Assembly (NCBI GenBank): GCA_001972305.1
Contig: BDDD01000267.1
Span: 694,427 to 758,426 of the forward strand
DNA length: 64,000 bases
DNA from: Cephalotus follicularis
Taxonomy: Eukaryota; Streptophyta; Magnoliopsida; Oxalidales; Cephalotaceae
Direction of reading: 5' to 3'
Both the position numbers and the translations under genes were made by a program. This document shows, piece after piece, positions 53,250 to 64,000 of this stretch (position 1 is the stretch's first letter; every line of letters starts with the position of its first letter). Under the pieces are notes generated by a model that had not been told where the DNA came from, searched no databases, and saw nothing but the letters and a program-made list of their open reading frames with translations.

Positions 53250-54930
53250 ATACCACAAGCTTCACATTGGTTAATGCCTTTGTCATCATATTGGGTCCAT
53301 TATCATCCTATGGATTTTCTCCAAGTGTAACAACTTTATCTCTAAAGCATCTTGAATCCAATGATACATTACATCAATGTGTTTGGAACGTGAATAAAAT
53401 GTTGAATTCTTGCTGAGATGGATCGCGCTTTGACTATCACAATAAAGGACACACTTCTCTTTCTTTAAGCCTAATTTTTGCATAAACTTCTTCCTCCACA
53501 CAACCTCTTTGCTAGCTTCAGTCACAACTATATACTCAGCCTCTATGGAAGATAAAGCAACACACTTCTTCAACTTAGATTGCCATGAAACTGCTCCTCT
53601 TGTAAATGTAATCAAGTACCCTAAAGTGGACTTTCTAGAATCGACATCACCAGCCATGAATGCATCTGTGTATCCATCTAACATAGGTTTATCATTACCA
53701 AAACATCAACATACCCTAAAAGTACCATGGAGATACTCGAGAATCCAGTTCACTATTGTCCAGCGATATTTGCAAGTGGAGAACAAACTACTTTCGCATT
53801 GCCCATGTTAAACATGTCAAGTACTTTTTCAATGTACTTCTCTTGAGATAGCCGTAGCTTACCACGATTTCTATAACAAGAAATACTCATCCCAAGAATC
53901 TGTTTAGCTGGTCCCAAGTCTTTTATTGTAAAAGACTTGCTAAGCTCCCTTTTCAATTGATTAATCTTCCTAGTATCACGGCCCATAATCAACATGTCAT
54001 CCACATAAAACAAAAGAATAATAAAATCACCACTTGGAAAGTATTTCACAAATACACAATGATCAGAAGTAGTTCGACTATACTCGTGGTCTACCATAAA
54101 GGAATCAAACTTCTTGTACCATTGTCAAGGTGCTTGCTTGAGTCCTTATAAACTCTTGTTCAACTTGAAAACAAAATGCTCTTTACCCTCTTGCTCAAAT
54201 CCCTTAGGTTGCTCCATATATATCTTTTCCTCCAACTCCCCATGAAGAAAAGTTGATTTCACATCAAGCTGTTCAATTTCTAAGTTCATACTAGCAACTA
54301 AACCAAGAACAACTCAAATAGACGGCATCTTTACCACGGGTGAGAAAATTTCTTCAAAGTCAATACCATTTTTCTAACCAAAACCTTTCACAATCAAATG
54401 TGCCTTGCATCTTGGTCGTGAGATATTTTCTTCAGTCTTCAACTTATACACCCACTTATTCTTGAGTGCCTTCTTGCCCTTAGGCAACTTTAATAAGTCA
54501 TATACGTGGTTCTCATACAAGGATTTTATCTCATCTTGCATAACTCCTAACCACTCACTCTTGTCCTCATATAGCATCGCCTCTTTATAACACTATGATT
54601 CTCCTCTGTCCATCACAACAAGTACTCATGAGGAGGATATCTTGTAGAAGGCTGTCGATCTCTACTAGATCTTCTCAACTGAGACTCAACTACTGGCTCT
54701 ATAGGTTGTTCTTCAGGTACTACATCAGCAGGCATATCATCAACTGTCTGTGGCCCATTATCAGAATAATCGTCAACTATACCTTCTTGTACATATCTCA
54801 TGTTATCAACATGCATTGTAGGAGATGATGAATCCCAATCAACAAGATCATCACTGAAACACTCTGGCTATTCAATTTTCTCAAAGTCTTCAATGGTTTG
54901 GTCTTCTAGAAAGATAACATATGTGCCCCA
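53250..54930 (-). pseudogene. Copia pol remnant (RT and RNase H)
   Basis: From right to left: decayed linker (RRSSRDRQPSTRYPPHEYL), RT start MQDEIKSLYENHVYDLLKLPKG and WVYKLKTEE, a broken middle with LDVKSTFLHGELEE, then IILLFYVDDMLIMG with the intact catalytic YVDD and KSFTIKDLGPAKQILGM. After ANIAGQ the frame jumps to VNWILEYLHGT, so about 90 codons at the RT C-terminus are deleted. RNase H follows at 53684-53286: LDGYTDAFMAGDVDSRKST, CVALSSIEAEYI, LYCDSQSAIHL and RSKHIDVMYHWI. Motifs resemble Tork/Tnt1-like Copia. No LTRs could be attached. Confidence 0.82.
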
Positions 54931-54967
54931 TGTTTTGAAAAGCACGTTAGTAAATGCCTTTTATAAG

Positions 54968-55393
54968 TTATAAATGCCTTTTATAAGTTCCTGTGGCACT
55001 TCCCATTTCCCAAGCAAATGATTTCTTACATAGATTACAAACAACTTTCATTATTTCACCTTGTTCAATCCTACTCATATGTTCCCACACATTAGATGTT
55101 TGACTTCCAACCTTATTAGGATCTTGAATTTGGGATTGTTGAGATCGTCCACGGCCAGCGGCATCCGATGGTGTATCATTATCTTTTATATCTAAGTAGT
55201 TATCACACAGTGGAGGAGGACATTGTTGCGTGTTGGTTGCCAAAGTTTCGTCGTCCGAATTGGAAAGAAGATCCACACCCGCTAAGTCGAGAATGAAAGA
55301 ACTCATAATCTTGACTTTTTCTTGAAACGAAGTTTTCCTCTTAGCACGCCTCCTTGATCTTGAAGTTGGATACATTACAATTGATTTATTCAA
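54968..55393 (-). pseudogene. hAT-type BED zinc-finger protein, N-terminal fragment
   Basis: 141 codons starting MNKSIVMYPTSRSRRRAKRK, basic and hydrophilic, ending SNVWEHMSRIEQGEIMKVVC-NLCKKSF-GTYKRHL. The last part is a BED zinc finger: the W-x-H aromatic start, C-x2-C pair and the GT-x-x-x-x-HL segment with its zinc-binding His. BED fingers head many hAT transposases and domesticated descendants. The frame stops within a 20 bp tandem duplication of the TYKRHL codons (54951-54989), right where Copia sequence begins. The rest of the protein is absent. A domesticated gene fragment cannot be excluded. Confidence 0.65.
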
Positions 55394-57184
55394 TCAACTA
55401 ATTGTAATAATAAAATTGTTGGTTTCATTAAAAAGAGGCAAGATTAAGAGTTAATCTAACTCAAACTATCAAACCCTAAAACTGAATGAATTTACTACAA
55501 ATAAAACCTATTGCCAAGATCACTTTGATCAAAACTTTAACATACCGAAACAAAAGCAAAGATGAAAAGAAAAGATGAATGTAAAACCTACTTCAACGTT
55601 TCTTTACTCCACCAAGTCTTTTCAAATCCTATCTCACTTTAAGGCACTTTGAATAGCAAAGGGCATGCTATCTCCAAGATGATCCACACCAAGAGAGAAG
55701 CAATAGTGAGTGTATGAGAGAGAGAGTAAAATTTCGGCCCCGAGAATATTAGAATCAATGAGGAGATGCTATTCTTAAATGCCTTAGTCTCTTTTTTCCT
55801 TATGGTGAAAATGAATTCTTAAAGAAACTAAAGCCTTAACTTTGGTTTATATAGCAAATCATTTCATAAGCATCCTACCTTAGACAAGACTTAGTCAATG
55901 GTAGATAAGTGACGTGTAATGTCACATGTAATGAATTACATATATGATATAAAGTCTGTCTCATATTCTTCATATTTTATTATACTAATCGCATTAGCAT
56001 AATTAAATCTCTCTTCGTATCTCTTACATTCTCACACTTGTATGTGTGTGACTCTATGAGTTCATAATTACACTGGACATAGGATTAATCATAACACTTA
56101 TGATTGCCCAATTAGTCATTCCTAATCGCATTAGAAACTTTGAATCAAAATAAAATAATAAAATCATGGTTTTAATTCTTTGTTACACGTGATTGATAAT
56201 CAATTGATCTCGGTTATCCTACTGATTAACATCGACATCTAGTAATATATATTGACCCCCAGGTAATATGAATATAACCTTGAACCTCGAACTACAATTA
56301 TGTGTACGTATAATCCCTCTACCAACAATGTTTGAATTAAACCTAGGGTGAGAAACATATCAGACCCTATTAGTTTATTCATTAAAAAGATACATGGGTA
56401 ATTAGCCATCATGATCAAATTAGAAACTCTTTCTAATTAATTGATCTCTGATATTGGAATCAATATTCCAATATATTTTCATCATGGCCAGGAAATCTTA
56501 CAGCTAATAACCCTAAGCATAAACTCCCTTTACTAGGAGCGGTAGATTCCATATTGCTCACTCACATATCTCCAAGCATAATCTACCATACCAACCTAAT
56601 ACCTGTATACTCCTCGTGGTTAGAAGATGTACTTAGGTATTATCAAAGCATGATATTTGATACACAAGATAGCTAGTGGTGGCTTAGGTTTAAAGACCAC
56701 TCATACTACTGCAATACAAGAAGCTTGTCGACATGTAAGTAAAACTCCATACATGACTTCTTACTGCGAGTCACTTCAGTGAACTCATATTATAATGAGC
56801 ACCCACATGTATGCCATGTAGGCACTACATGATGACTTGTGAGAACAGTCAACCTCTTCAAAGAGCTGGCATACAACGTGCTAGTCTATCCGGATTATAT
56901 ATGTCCATATATGTAATCCTACGACTAGGAAAGTTCTAGAATAAAGTTTACCGATGTGCTAAGTCTCACAGCATGATCTCATCATGGCCTTAATCGTCAT
57001 ACTTTATTCTATGGACATTCATATATTATATAGATATATACTAACATATATAAATGAACAATTACCATTGATTAATATAAAAAACATCATTTATTGAACT
57101 ATAATGTTTATTACAAACTATTGTTATTACAAGGTAACCTGGCTTGCAGGACTTATCCCTGACAATCTCCCACTAGTACTAAAG
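55394..57184 (-). repeat. Probable Copia 3' LTR region and hAT upstream sequence
   Basis: Directly right-adjacent is the end of a Copia pol frame, then on the minus strand AGTGGGAGATTG (polypurine-like, about 57165-57176) and TGTCAGGGATAAG, marking a likely LTR start at 57164. The left limit of the LTR was not found; 55400-55800 may be the hAT fragment's upstream region. GATTAGGAATG/CTAATCGCATTAG-type words recur at 55985 and 56125. No open frame. Confidence 0.45.
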
Positions 57185-59260
57185 TCAGTTACCCATGTGT
57201 TTCACACCCATCCCAAAAAGATGTTTGTCGAAGACGCTCTTGGATAAGGCCTTGGTAAAGGGGTCTACTGTGTTGTCTTCTCCTAGTACTCGCTCTACTT
57301 TGATATCTCCTCTTCCAATGATTTCTCTAAGCAAATGGAAGCGCCGTAATCTATGTTTAGACCTTTTGTGTGACCGGGGCTCCTTGGCCTGTGCTATAGC
57401 CCCATTGTTATCACAATATAAAGATAATGAATCATTAATGGTTGGAACTACACCAATATCTATGATGAACTTCTTCATCCACACACGTTCCTTTGCAGCT
57501 TCTGATGTGCAATGTATTCAGTTTCAGTGACTGAATATGTAGTGGTTAGTTGTTTGGAACTCTTCCAGCTCACTGCACAACCATTCAAGGTGTATACGCA
57601 ACCCGATGAAGATCTAGAATTATCCATATCTGTTTGAAAGTCATAGTCAGTAAAACCATTTACTTTCAAACTATTTCTTCCATAGACTAGGAACATATCT
57701 TTAGTCCTTTTCAGGTATTTAAGAATTTCCTTGACTGCATTCCAGTGACTCTTACCTAGATCTGACTGATATCTACTGGTAACGCTTACAGTAAAAGCGA
57801 TATCCGGTCGTGTGTACAATATAGCATACATGATGCTCCCTATTGTAGAAGCATAGGAAATATGCATCATGCACTCTCTTTCATTTGATATCTTAGGAGA
57901 CATTGATTTAGAAAGCTTAATCCCATGATAGAGAGGTAGGTAGTGTATCTTGAAACTTTTCATGCTAAACCGTTTCAACACTTTGTCTATGTACAAGGAT
58001 TGGGATAATCCAAGCATCCTCTTTGGTCTATCTCTATAGACCTTAATTCCTAAGATGTAGGATGCTTCTCCCAAATCCTTGATGGAGAAAAATGTGGACA
58101 GCCATTTCTTGATTTTAGTCAACATACCTATATCATTCTCAATGAGTAGTATATCATCAACATAAGGAATCAAGAATACGACTGAGCTTCCACTCAATTT
58201 CTTGTTCACACATTGGTTTATCTTCATTTTTGACAAAATCAAACTCGTTGACCTTTTCATCTAAACAGATGTTCCAACTTCTAGAGGCTTGCTTCAATCC
58301 ATAAATGGATCGATTGACCTTGCACACATTGTGTTCCTTACCACTAGATATGAAACTCTCAGGTTGGGTCATATAAATGTCTTTTTCGATGTGTCCATTG
58401 AGGAAGGCAATCTTTACATCCATTTTCCATACCTCATAGTCATGGTGTGCAGCAATAGCAAGAAAAATCCGAATGGATTTAAGCATGGCAACAGGAGAGA
58501 AGGTTTCTTCATAGTCGATTCCTTCTCTCTGTTTGTAATCTTTTGCTACTAGCCTTGCTTTGAAGGTGTTAACTTTCCCATCCTCTCCAATATTTCTCTT
58601 AAAGAGCCATTTTCACCCTATGGGAACGCTTCCCTCAGGTGCATCTACCAAGTCCCAGACTTGGTTGGAGTACATGGAGTCCATTTCGAATTTCATGGTT
58701 TCTGCCATTTCTCTGAGTCTATATCTGATATAGCTCCTAGGTAACTAGTTGGATCCTCATCCATAAGATTTACCTATTGGGTTCCCTCTATGAGAAAACT
58801 CTCATAGTACCTATCGGATTCCCTAGGTATTCTACTAGACCTTCAAGGAGTTTGTGTGTCAACAGGTTCCACTGTTGATGCAGGCTCAACTGATTGGTCA
58901 TTAATTTGTCGAATAGATAAAATCTCATCCAGCTCAACATTACTCTCACTAAATTCTTCCAATACAAACTCCTTCTCTAGGAAAATGGCATGCTTTGAGA
59001 TAAACACTTTGTTCTCATCAGAGTAGCAGAAATAGTATCCCATAGAGTTCTTGGGATAGCTTACAAACTTGCATGTAACTGACATAACCTCCAACTTATT
59101 TACTTCTGCTAGCTTGACATAAGCTGAGCAACCCTAGATCCTAAAGTAATTAAGATACGATTTCTTTCCAATCCATATCTCATATGGCGTACTTGATGGA
59201 AACGGATAAACCGAATCCGGAGCCATAAATGGACTATGGTGAGAAGGGTGTAGAACAAAA
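57185..59260 (-). pseudogene. Copia pol remnant (integrase end, RT, RNase H)
   Basis: From right to left: YEIWIGKKSYLNYF and CSAYVKLAEVNKLE of integrase, then YYFCYSDENKVFISKHAIFLEKE (59094-58843), RT from about 58600 with WKMDVKIAFLNGHIEKDIYM and SIYGLKQASRSWN, IPYVDDILLIENDIG with intact YVDD, FFSIKDLGEASYILGI and RPDIAFTVSVTSRYQSD, and RNase H with SGCVYTLNGCAVSWKSSKQ, TETEYIA, LYCDNNGAIAQAKEPRSH and DPFTKALSKSVFDKHL. The frame ends MGVKHMGN before the polypurine-like tract. At least three frameshifts or stops. Tork-like Copia; older than the 2359-5710 element by amount of decay. Confidence 0.82.
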
Positions 59261-60110
59261 CAAAATCATAAAAAATGGCAGCGGAAGAACACCCAATAAA
59301 AACATAATCAGTCCATTATGGCACGTCCACAGACCACATGGATCACCATAACATCAACATAATTGAATTAGTGTCACCATAGCATACAATGGTGACACAT
59401 AAGCATTGTCACACCCGTTCCCTACAACAACCAATATCCTACCGAGAACGGATATGACGTTCCACATGACAACTTCCTTTCGGAAGTCACCATATGGATT
59501 TTAATAAACTCACTTTAAACTTGGAAATCAAAAAATTAAACGTTTCCAAAACTTTGAAAATTTTTCTAACTCTTAAATTTTTACGAAAATCGGGCATGTA
59601 GTATTAGTTTATAGGACTATGCCCCCTGTAAATAAAAACACAGTTTATAATCTCACTCCCGAAGGAGGAATCAACAGTTTATAATCGGGCTCAGCACTCA
59701 ACAAACCACAATTTAATGCAGTAAACATAAGTTGGGCTCAGCCTCAACCATTTCAACTAGCAATAAAAGTAAATCTATAGGGCTCGGCCCTTTAAAAGCA
59801 AACTATAAAGGAAAACGTTTATATAAAAACATAAGTAAATGCATAATTAAAATGTGATGTAATGCAGCTATGCAAGTTTTGAAATCATGGTAGCATGCCC
59901 TGCCTCCGTGGTCAAAAATCTACAGTAACATACTAGCTATCATCTCGCCTTTATCTGGAAGGGAAAGAAAAGAGAGGGGGTTAGTCCAAATGACTAAGTG
60001 AGTAGAAACAATAAATACATCTCCTATAACTATATATATCGAATAAAAAGAAAAATGATATAAGCTGAAAGCATAATGCAATGTGAATCTAAGGCGAGAA
60101 AAGAAATCAA

Positions 60111-60200
60111 AGATCACAAAAGATATCGAGATCACAAGAGATATCGAGGTCACAAATGATAACGAGATCACATAGGATATTGAGATCACAAAGGGATATA
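60111..60200. repeat. 18 bp tandem repeat, five units
   Basis: Five 18 bp units beginning AGATCACAAAAGATATCG, with one to five differences each, filling exactly 90 bp. Nearby at about 60735-60790 ATATCCGTCAATTCC is repeated two to three times. Confidence 0.8.
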
Positions 60201-62689
60201 GACATTCTCGATATGAAAACGAAATCCACAAATATAAATACAATCTACGTTGTAAATGAGAATCATAAGTGTAAAAGAAATCTCGGAAAGAGATCTCGAT
60301 ACATAAAAGAAACGCTATAACTCAACAATACAATTAGAATATGAATCCATAGAACAATCTCAAAGATCAAGTCAATACTCGACAATCAATTCTACAATCA
60401 TGAACATAGACATTAACAAACTTTATAAATGAAACTCGCAAACCAACGATGAAAGTGCTGTTGAACAAACTCAAGGCTCAAGACTCCCCAAGTACAATAA
60501 AATCCGAGTACATAAACATATCAAGAATCACGGATGTGATCAACAATCATGAATAGCACAATAGCAAGACTTCAATGAACTAACAAATGACTCAACAAGT
60601 CCGCTGAACAAATATCAAGTATTTGCATATCAAGCTAAAAGATACGATCATGACAATATCAATATCAATAATGTAATGTGCCCAAAGAATCATAAACAAC
60701 AACTATAAGGGGATACTGGTACCAATCCTGTCATCATATCATATCACCGTCAAATCCATATATCCGTCAATTCCATATATCCGTCAATTCCCATCTGGCC
60801 ATATCTAATGGCAAATACTGAATCTGGCTGCAGCAATAATAACAGGCCAATAGGCTACAGGATGTGTACATCATCCATCATACACCGGTGCAGAGTGCCT
60901 ATGGTAAGCATAACATCTATACCTCGCACGAGGGGCCGGCATATACCGCACGGACCTTAGCCCTCGCCGAGAAATCCGCACGCACACTCAACCTCATCCG
61001 AGGGACCCGCGTGCAATATATATCAACAACAAATCACAGTCCAATAGGAGGGTAATGGAGCAGCTCTGCTGCACTCACACTCAGCATACCATCATAGACA
61101 ATAGTATGCCGCAGATCCAGGTATGGAACCCGGGGGCAGTTTCTACATAACACCCCATCATAGACCAATGGGCCTGCTAAGTAGAGTTGAGCGTCGAACA
61201 TATACCACTCCTTGGACCGGTAATACATATCCATAATCCTGGTACCCAGCATCAGAGTATATCATAGTATAACGATATAACAAGACTAGATATCACAAAT
61301 GTGAGAAGGTGACCAAGTCACCCAGAACATCGAGCATATACAGCTCGAAATCATATCACAATGATGAATATAACAACAGAAGACAACCGGGATACAAATC
61401 CCAACCAATATCAAAATCTCAAGGCAATAGGGCACATATGGATAATATAACTCTCAAACAATGAAGAAATGGTCATCACAATGAATTAACATATCGAATG
61501 TGGATATCAATACCAATCAACAAATCCGGCCCTCAATAGCCATTTCATAATAGAACCCCGAAAGAGCACATCCCCGGCAACAAAACTCAAACATGACAAT
61601 ACGAATCTAGAATGAATATGACCATAGCAACAAAAAAGATATATGTCCGCAGGAGCAAATGCGGATACAACATCGCGAAGTGAAATGAATATATGATCAC
61701 AAGGTCTCATATCAAGTAGAAGTTCAAACGTGAATACTCAAAGGATTCCCGAATAACAAACGTGTCATATCAATATGAATATTCAAGCGGAATATCAATA
61801 GAAGGCTCAACGCAAGCGATTAAGGAATCGATTTCAATAAAGGGTTCAAAGCAAGCGATTATAGACTCAATTACACAACGGACAATTAACAAGTCCTATC
61901 AGAGTTCAATCGAGAATGTAAATAAAGGATTCCAAGAAACCATTATGGAATCGTATAACAAGCCACATCGTATGAAAAAATCAAGCAACGAAGGCCATTA
62001 ACAAGTATGAGAATCAATTCCAAATCAAATTATCACAAATCAAATGATAGTTACGAATCGCAATAATGGCACATAGTAATCATTAAAGTATTTCAAAATC
62101 AAATAAAATAAAGGAAGGAGATGTTCTACTCACTCTCATTATGCACTTCTCGGATGACTATAGAGTTTCGTCCAACTACTCAAGAATTTATGTACACGCA
62201 CTTGTACTTCAAAGTCGACTTACTTTTTCACAAGAGATGTCCGTAATGCCATGTTCGTCACTAAGTTTGGTCTTTGACGCTTTTTGAGTCAAGTTTGCTT
62301 GTAACCTATAAGCTGTGGTGACATACATAACCACGTAAACAGATGGTTAAAGCTGAATAGATATCTCGACCTTACATAGGTACTATCGAAGGTACATAAC
62401 TACAACTCCTCAGATGGTCATGTCTAAGTACTGTATGCTCTAGTCAAGAAAATCTCTAGTACCTATCTATGAGAACACTCTGATACCTTCTTTACGCGTT
62501 TGTCATGAGTCAAAAGAAGTAGTACACTACGCTCATTTAAAACTCCTGTTTTAAAGAATTCCCCCCCTCTAACCACTGTGGGGTACAGTGAAAATGCTTC
62601 AGCTACACGTACTGCATTCTTATCATAATTAACACTAAGAATAATAGCAATAATATTATTTATATATAATCAATTTTTTTTTTTTTTCT

Positions 62690-63450
62690 TGAGCACTGCG
62701 CGGATCTTCCGCGATCTGCGCGGTTTGTTTTATTTTGTTCTTTTTCCGCGGACCGCGGGCCCTTCTTTCTTCTTTCTCTTGTCTCTCTTGTCTCTCTTCT
62801 CTCTGCCCTGTCTCTCTAGCCCCTCTCTGCTGGCCTCTTCTCTGCTGCCGCGTTCGCGCTGCCGTGGCCCTTCTCGTCGCGTCCAGGAGGATGTCGGCGG
62901 CCATTCGGAAGGAGAGGGAGGATAAGAAGAGGAAAGAGAAGAAAAGAGGGGTGCGGGCTGGCTGTGACGGCCGCGCGGAGGCGGCGGCAACGGTCGCGCC
63001 CAACCCGGCCAGTACCGGATCTTCTGGTGGAGATGGGTAGAACTACCGTCAACTTCGCAATTAGCCGGCTTAGCCGGCCTAAAAACGGCAAACTCAGTTC
63101 GGCTGCAAAACTGAGTGACAGCCGAACCTTGCGGCACGAGATGCGGCTAAGGGCCGCTCAGAGCCGGTGGTTGCTCATCGGACCTGCGACCCCTCCGATC
63201 CCCACCGTTCTGGCCCCGTTACCGCTGAGCCGGTCTCGAGGCCGCGCCGCTGTCGGCGGCTCAGACTGCTCAGAGCCCGCCTCTACACATCCGGACCACC
63301 AAAACACTGAAAAAACACTTCGCCGGATATTAACAACCTGCTGGCCGCTCAGCTGAGTCACTCAGTTGAGTGACGGCCAGCGCACCGACGGGCTCAGTGC
63401 CGCCGAGGAGTCGGCATTACGCATCGAGTCAGTTACATCCCCGACAACCA
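62690..63450. repeat. GC-rich cluster of short inverted words
   Basis: In AT-rich surroundings this stretch is strongly GC-rich. Inverted words include CTGCGCGGATC with GATCTGCGCGG, CCGCGGACCGCGGG, ACTCAGTTCGGCTG with CAGCCGAAC, and CAGCTGAGTCACTCAGTTGA. A poly-T run at about 62671-62687 borders it. Long open frames on both strands reflect base composition; none has a recognisable domain. Confidence 0.6.
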
Positions 63451-64000
63451 CAGCACTGGCCCTGAGGCCTCCCAACAGGCCTTAGACAGGCGTCGAGGCC
63501 ACTGCTCGCTACAAACTACATATACATATAATATATTACGCTAACACTATAAGGTACGTCTCACTTCCTAAACTAGCCACTACCACCTCAAACGCTAGGT
63601 ACTGTCCCTTAGGCTATCGGCTAGATCTAAAGTTGCGAACCCTCCACTTAAAGGACAGGATATCATTAAAGCAATAACGTAGATAATGTAACTATGCACA
63701 TCATTTATTAATACTGACATAACCTTGCCCATTTCTTCACTAATATTCGATTAATATCACTTAACACTCATCGTACTTGTTACCTTACTCTATATTCATC
63801 ATTTAACTTACTATTCATCTAGCCCTTAAACTCTTATTCATCCTACGTTATCGTAATACCGTAAAGTACGTACGTTAAATACAATACTCGTATCTTATAC
63901 ATAAAGATTTAGCCGATACATTATAGAAACATCTGCTCTTAGGACATAAACTAAGTCTAGTAGCTACCCGATCAGGCACCATTATTAGCCGTAACTATAT

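Larger units (their letters stand above)
59407..64000 (-). mobile_element. Very long LTR-like region, runs off the window
   Basis: Starts TGTCACACCCG on the plus strand, read as the LTR 3' end of a minus-strand element, and aligns at its start with 51443-52020. Its internal plan parallels the other long LTRs: a region of short CCTCG/CGAGG hairpins (60920-61010), then at a distance a cluster of short inverted words (62690-63450), here GC-rich. No protein domain is recognisable; open frames over the GC-rich part have biased composition only. The right LTR boundary was not reached or not recognised. Confidence 0.45.

Noticed and set aside
62656-63361. Several overlapping long open frames on both strands
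   Set aside because: The block is GC-rich and poor in stop codons in all frames; the translations are Arg/Ser/Pro-rich with no domain, so composition explains them.

Overview
The window looks like one gene-sized island in a repeat-rich flowering-plant genome, probably a eudicot. The evidence is a two-exon phenylalanine ammonia-lyase (PAL) gene with the conserved plant PAL intron, Ty1/copia and Ty3/gypsy elements primed by initiator-Met tRNA, a Cassandra-type TRIM carrying a 5S rRNA-like domain, and hAT-, Mutator- and foldback-type MITEs. I see no bacterial genes, CRISPR array or tRNA gene. PAL, on the minus strand at 7976-11986, is the only host gene I can support; it encodes 718 residues with every checked active-site residue in place.

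Layout. 1-7212: a LINE reverse transcriptase scrap, then an old minus-strand Ty3/gypsy element whose gag is split by a 3.35 kb minus-strand Copia element (2359-5710, perfect 5 bp target duplication) that has lost nearly all of its reverse transcriptase; then two small foldback/MITE elements. 7976-12400: PAL and its upstream region. 14085-23063: a complete but dead minus-strand Ty3/gypsy element with about 2.2 kb LTRs. 23064-28320: AT-rich sequence with an 8-bp-TSD hAT MITE, a (TA)n tract, a 25 bp assembly gap beside a long hairpin element, and an LTR/leader remnant. 28325-39226: a third LTR of the 14-23 kb family, split by a plus-strand chromovirus-like Ty3/gypsy element (29287-38197) whose two LTRs differ by a 1555 bp segment. 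39284-41391: a hAT transposase C-terminal remnant and a 1.45 kb solo LTR containing an apparently perfect 331 bp tandem duplication. 42645-49634: two long LTRs of one family in the same orientation, one holding the Cassandra TRIM, separated by a Copia gag/LTR fragment. 51443-64000: two LTRs of another long-LTR group, a 344 bp Mutator-like foldback with a 9 bp TSD, two decayed Copia pol regions and a hAT BED-finger fragment.

The parts do not form a pathway: PAL feeds phenylpropanoid metabolism, and the rest is nested mobile DNA. The least ordinary signal is in the long LTRs. Several LTR families, with different primary sequence, carry arrays of short hairpins at comparable positions; within one family the stems change by paired, compensating substitutions while the loop stays nearly constant. 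That is my best candidate for something undescribed. It is an observation from reading the sequence, and its function is unknown.
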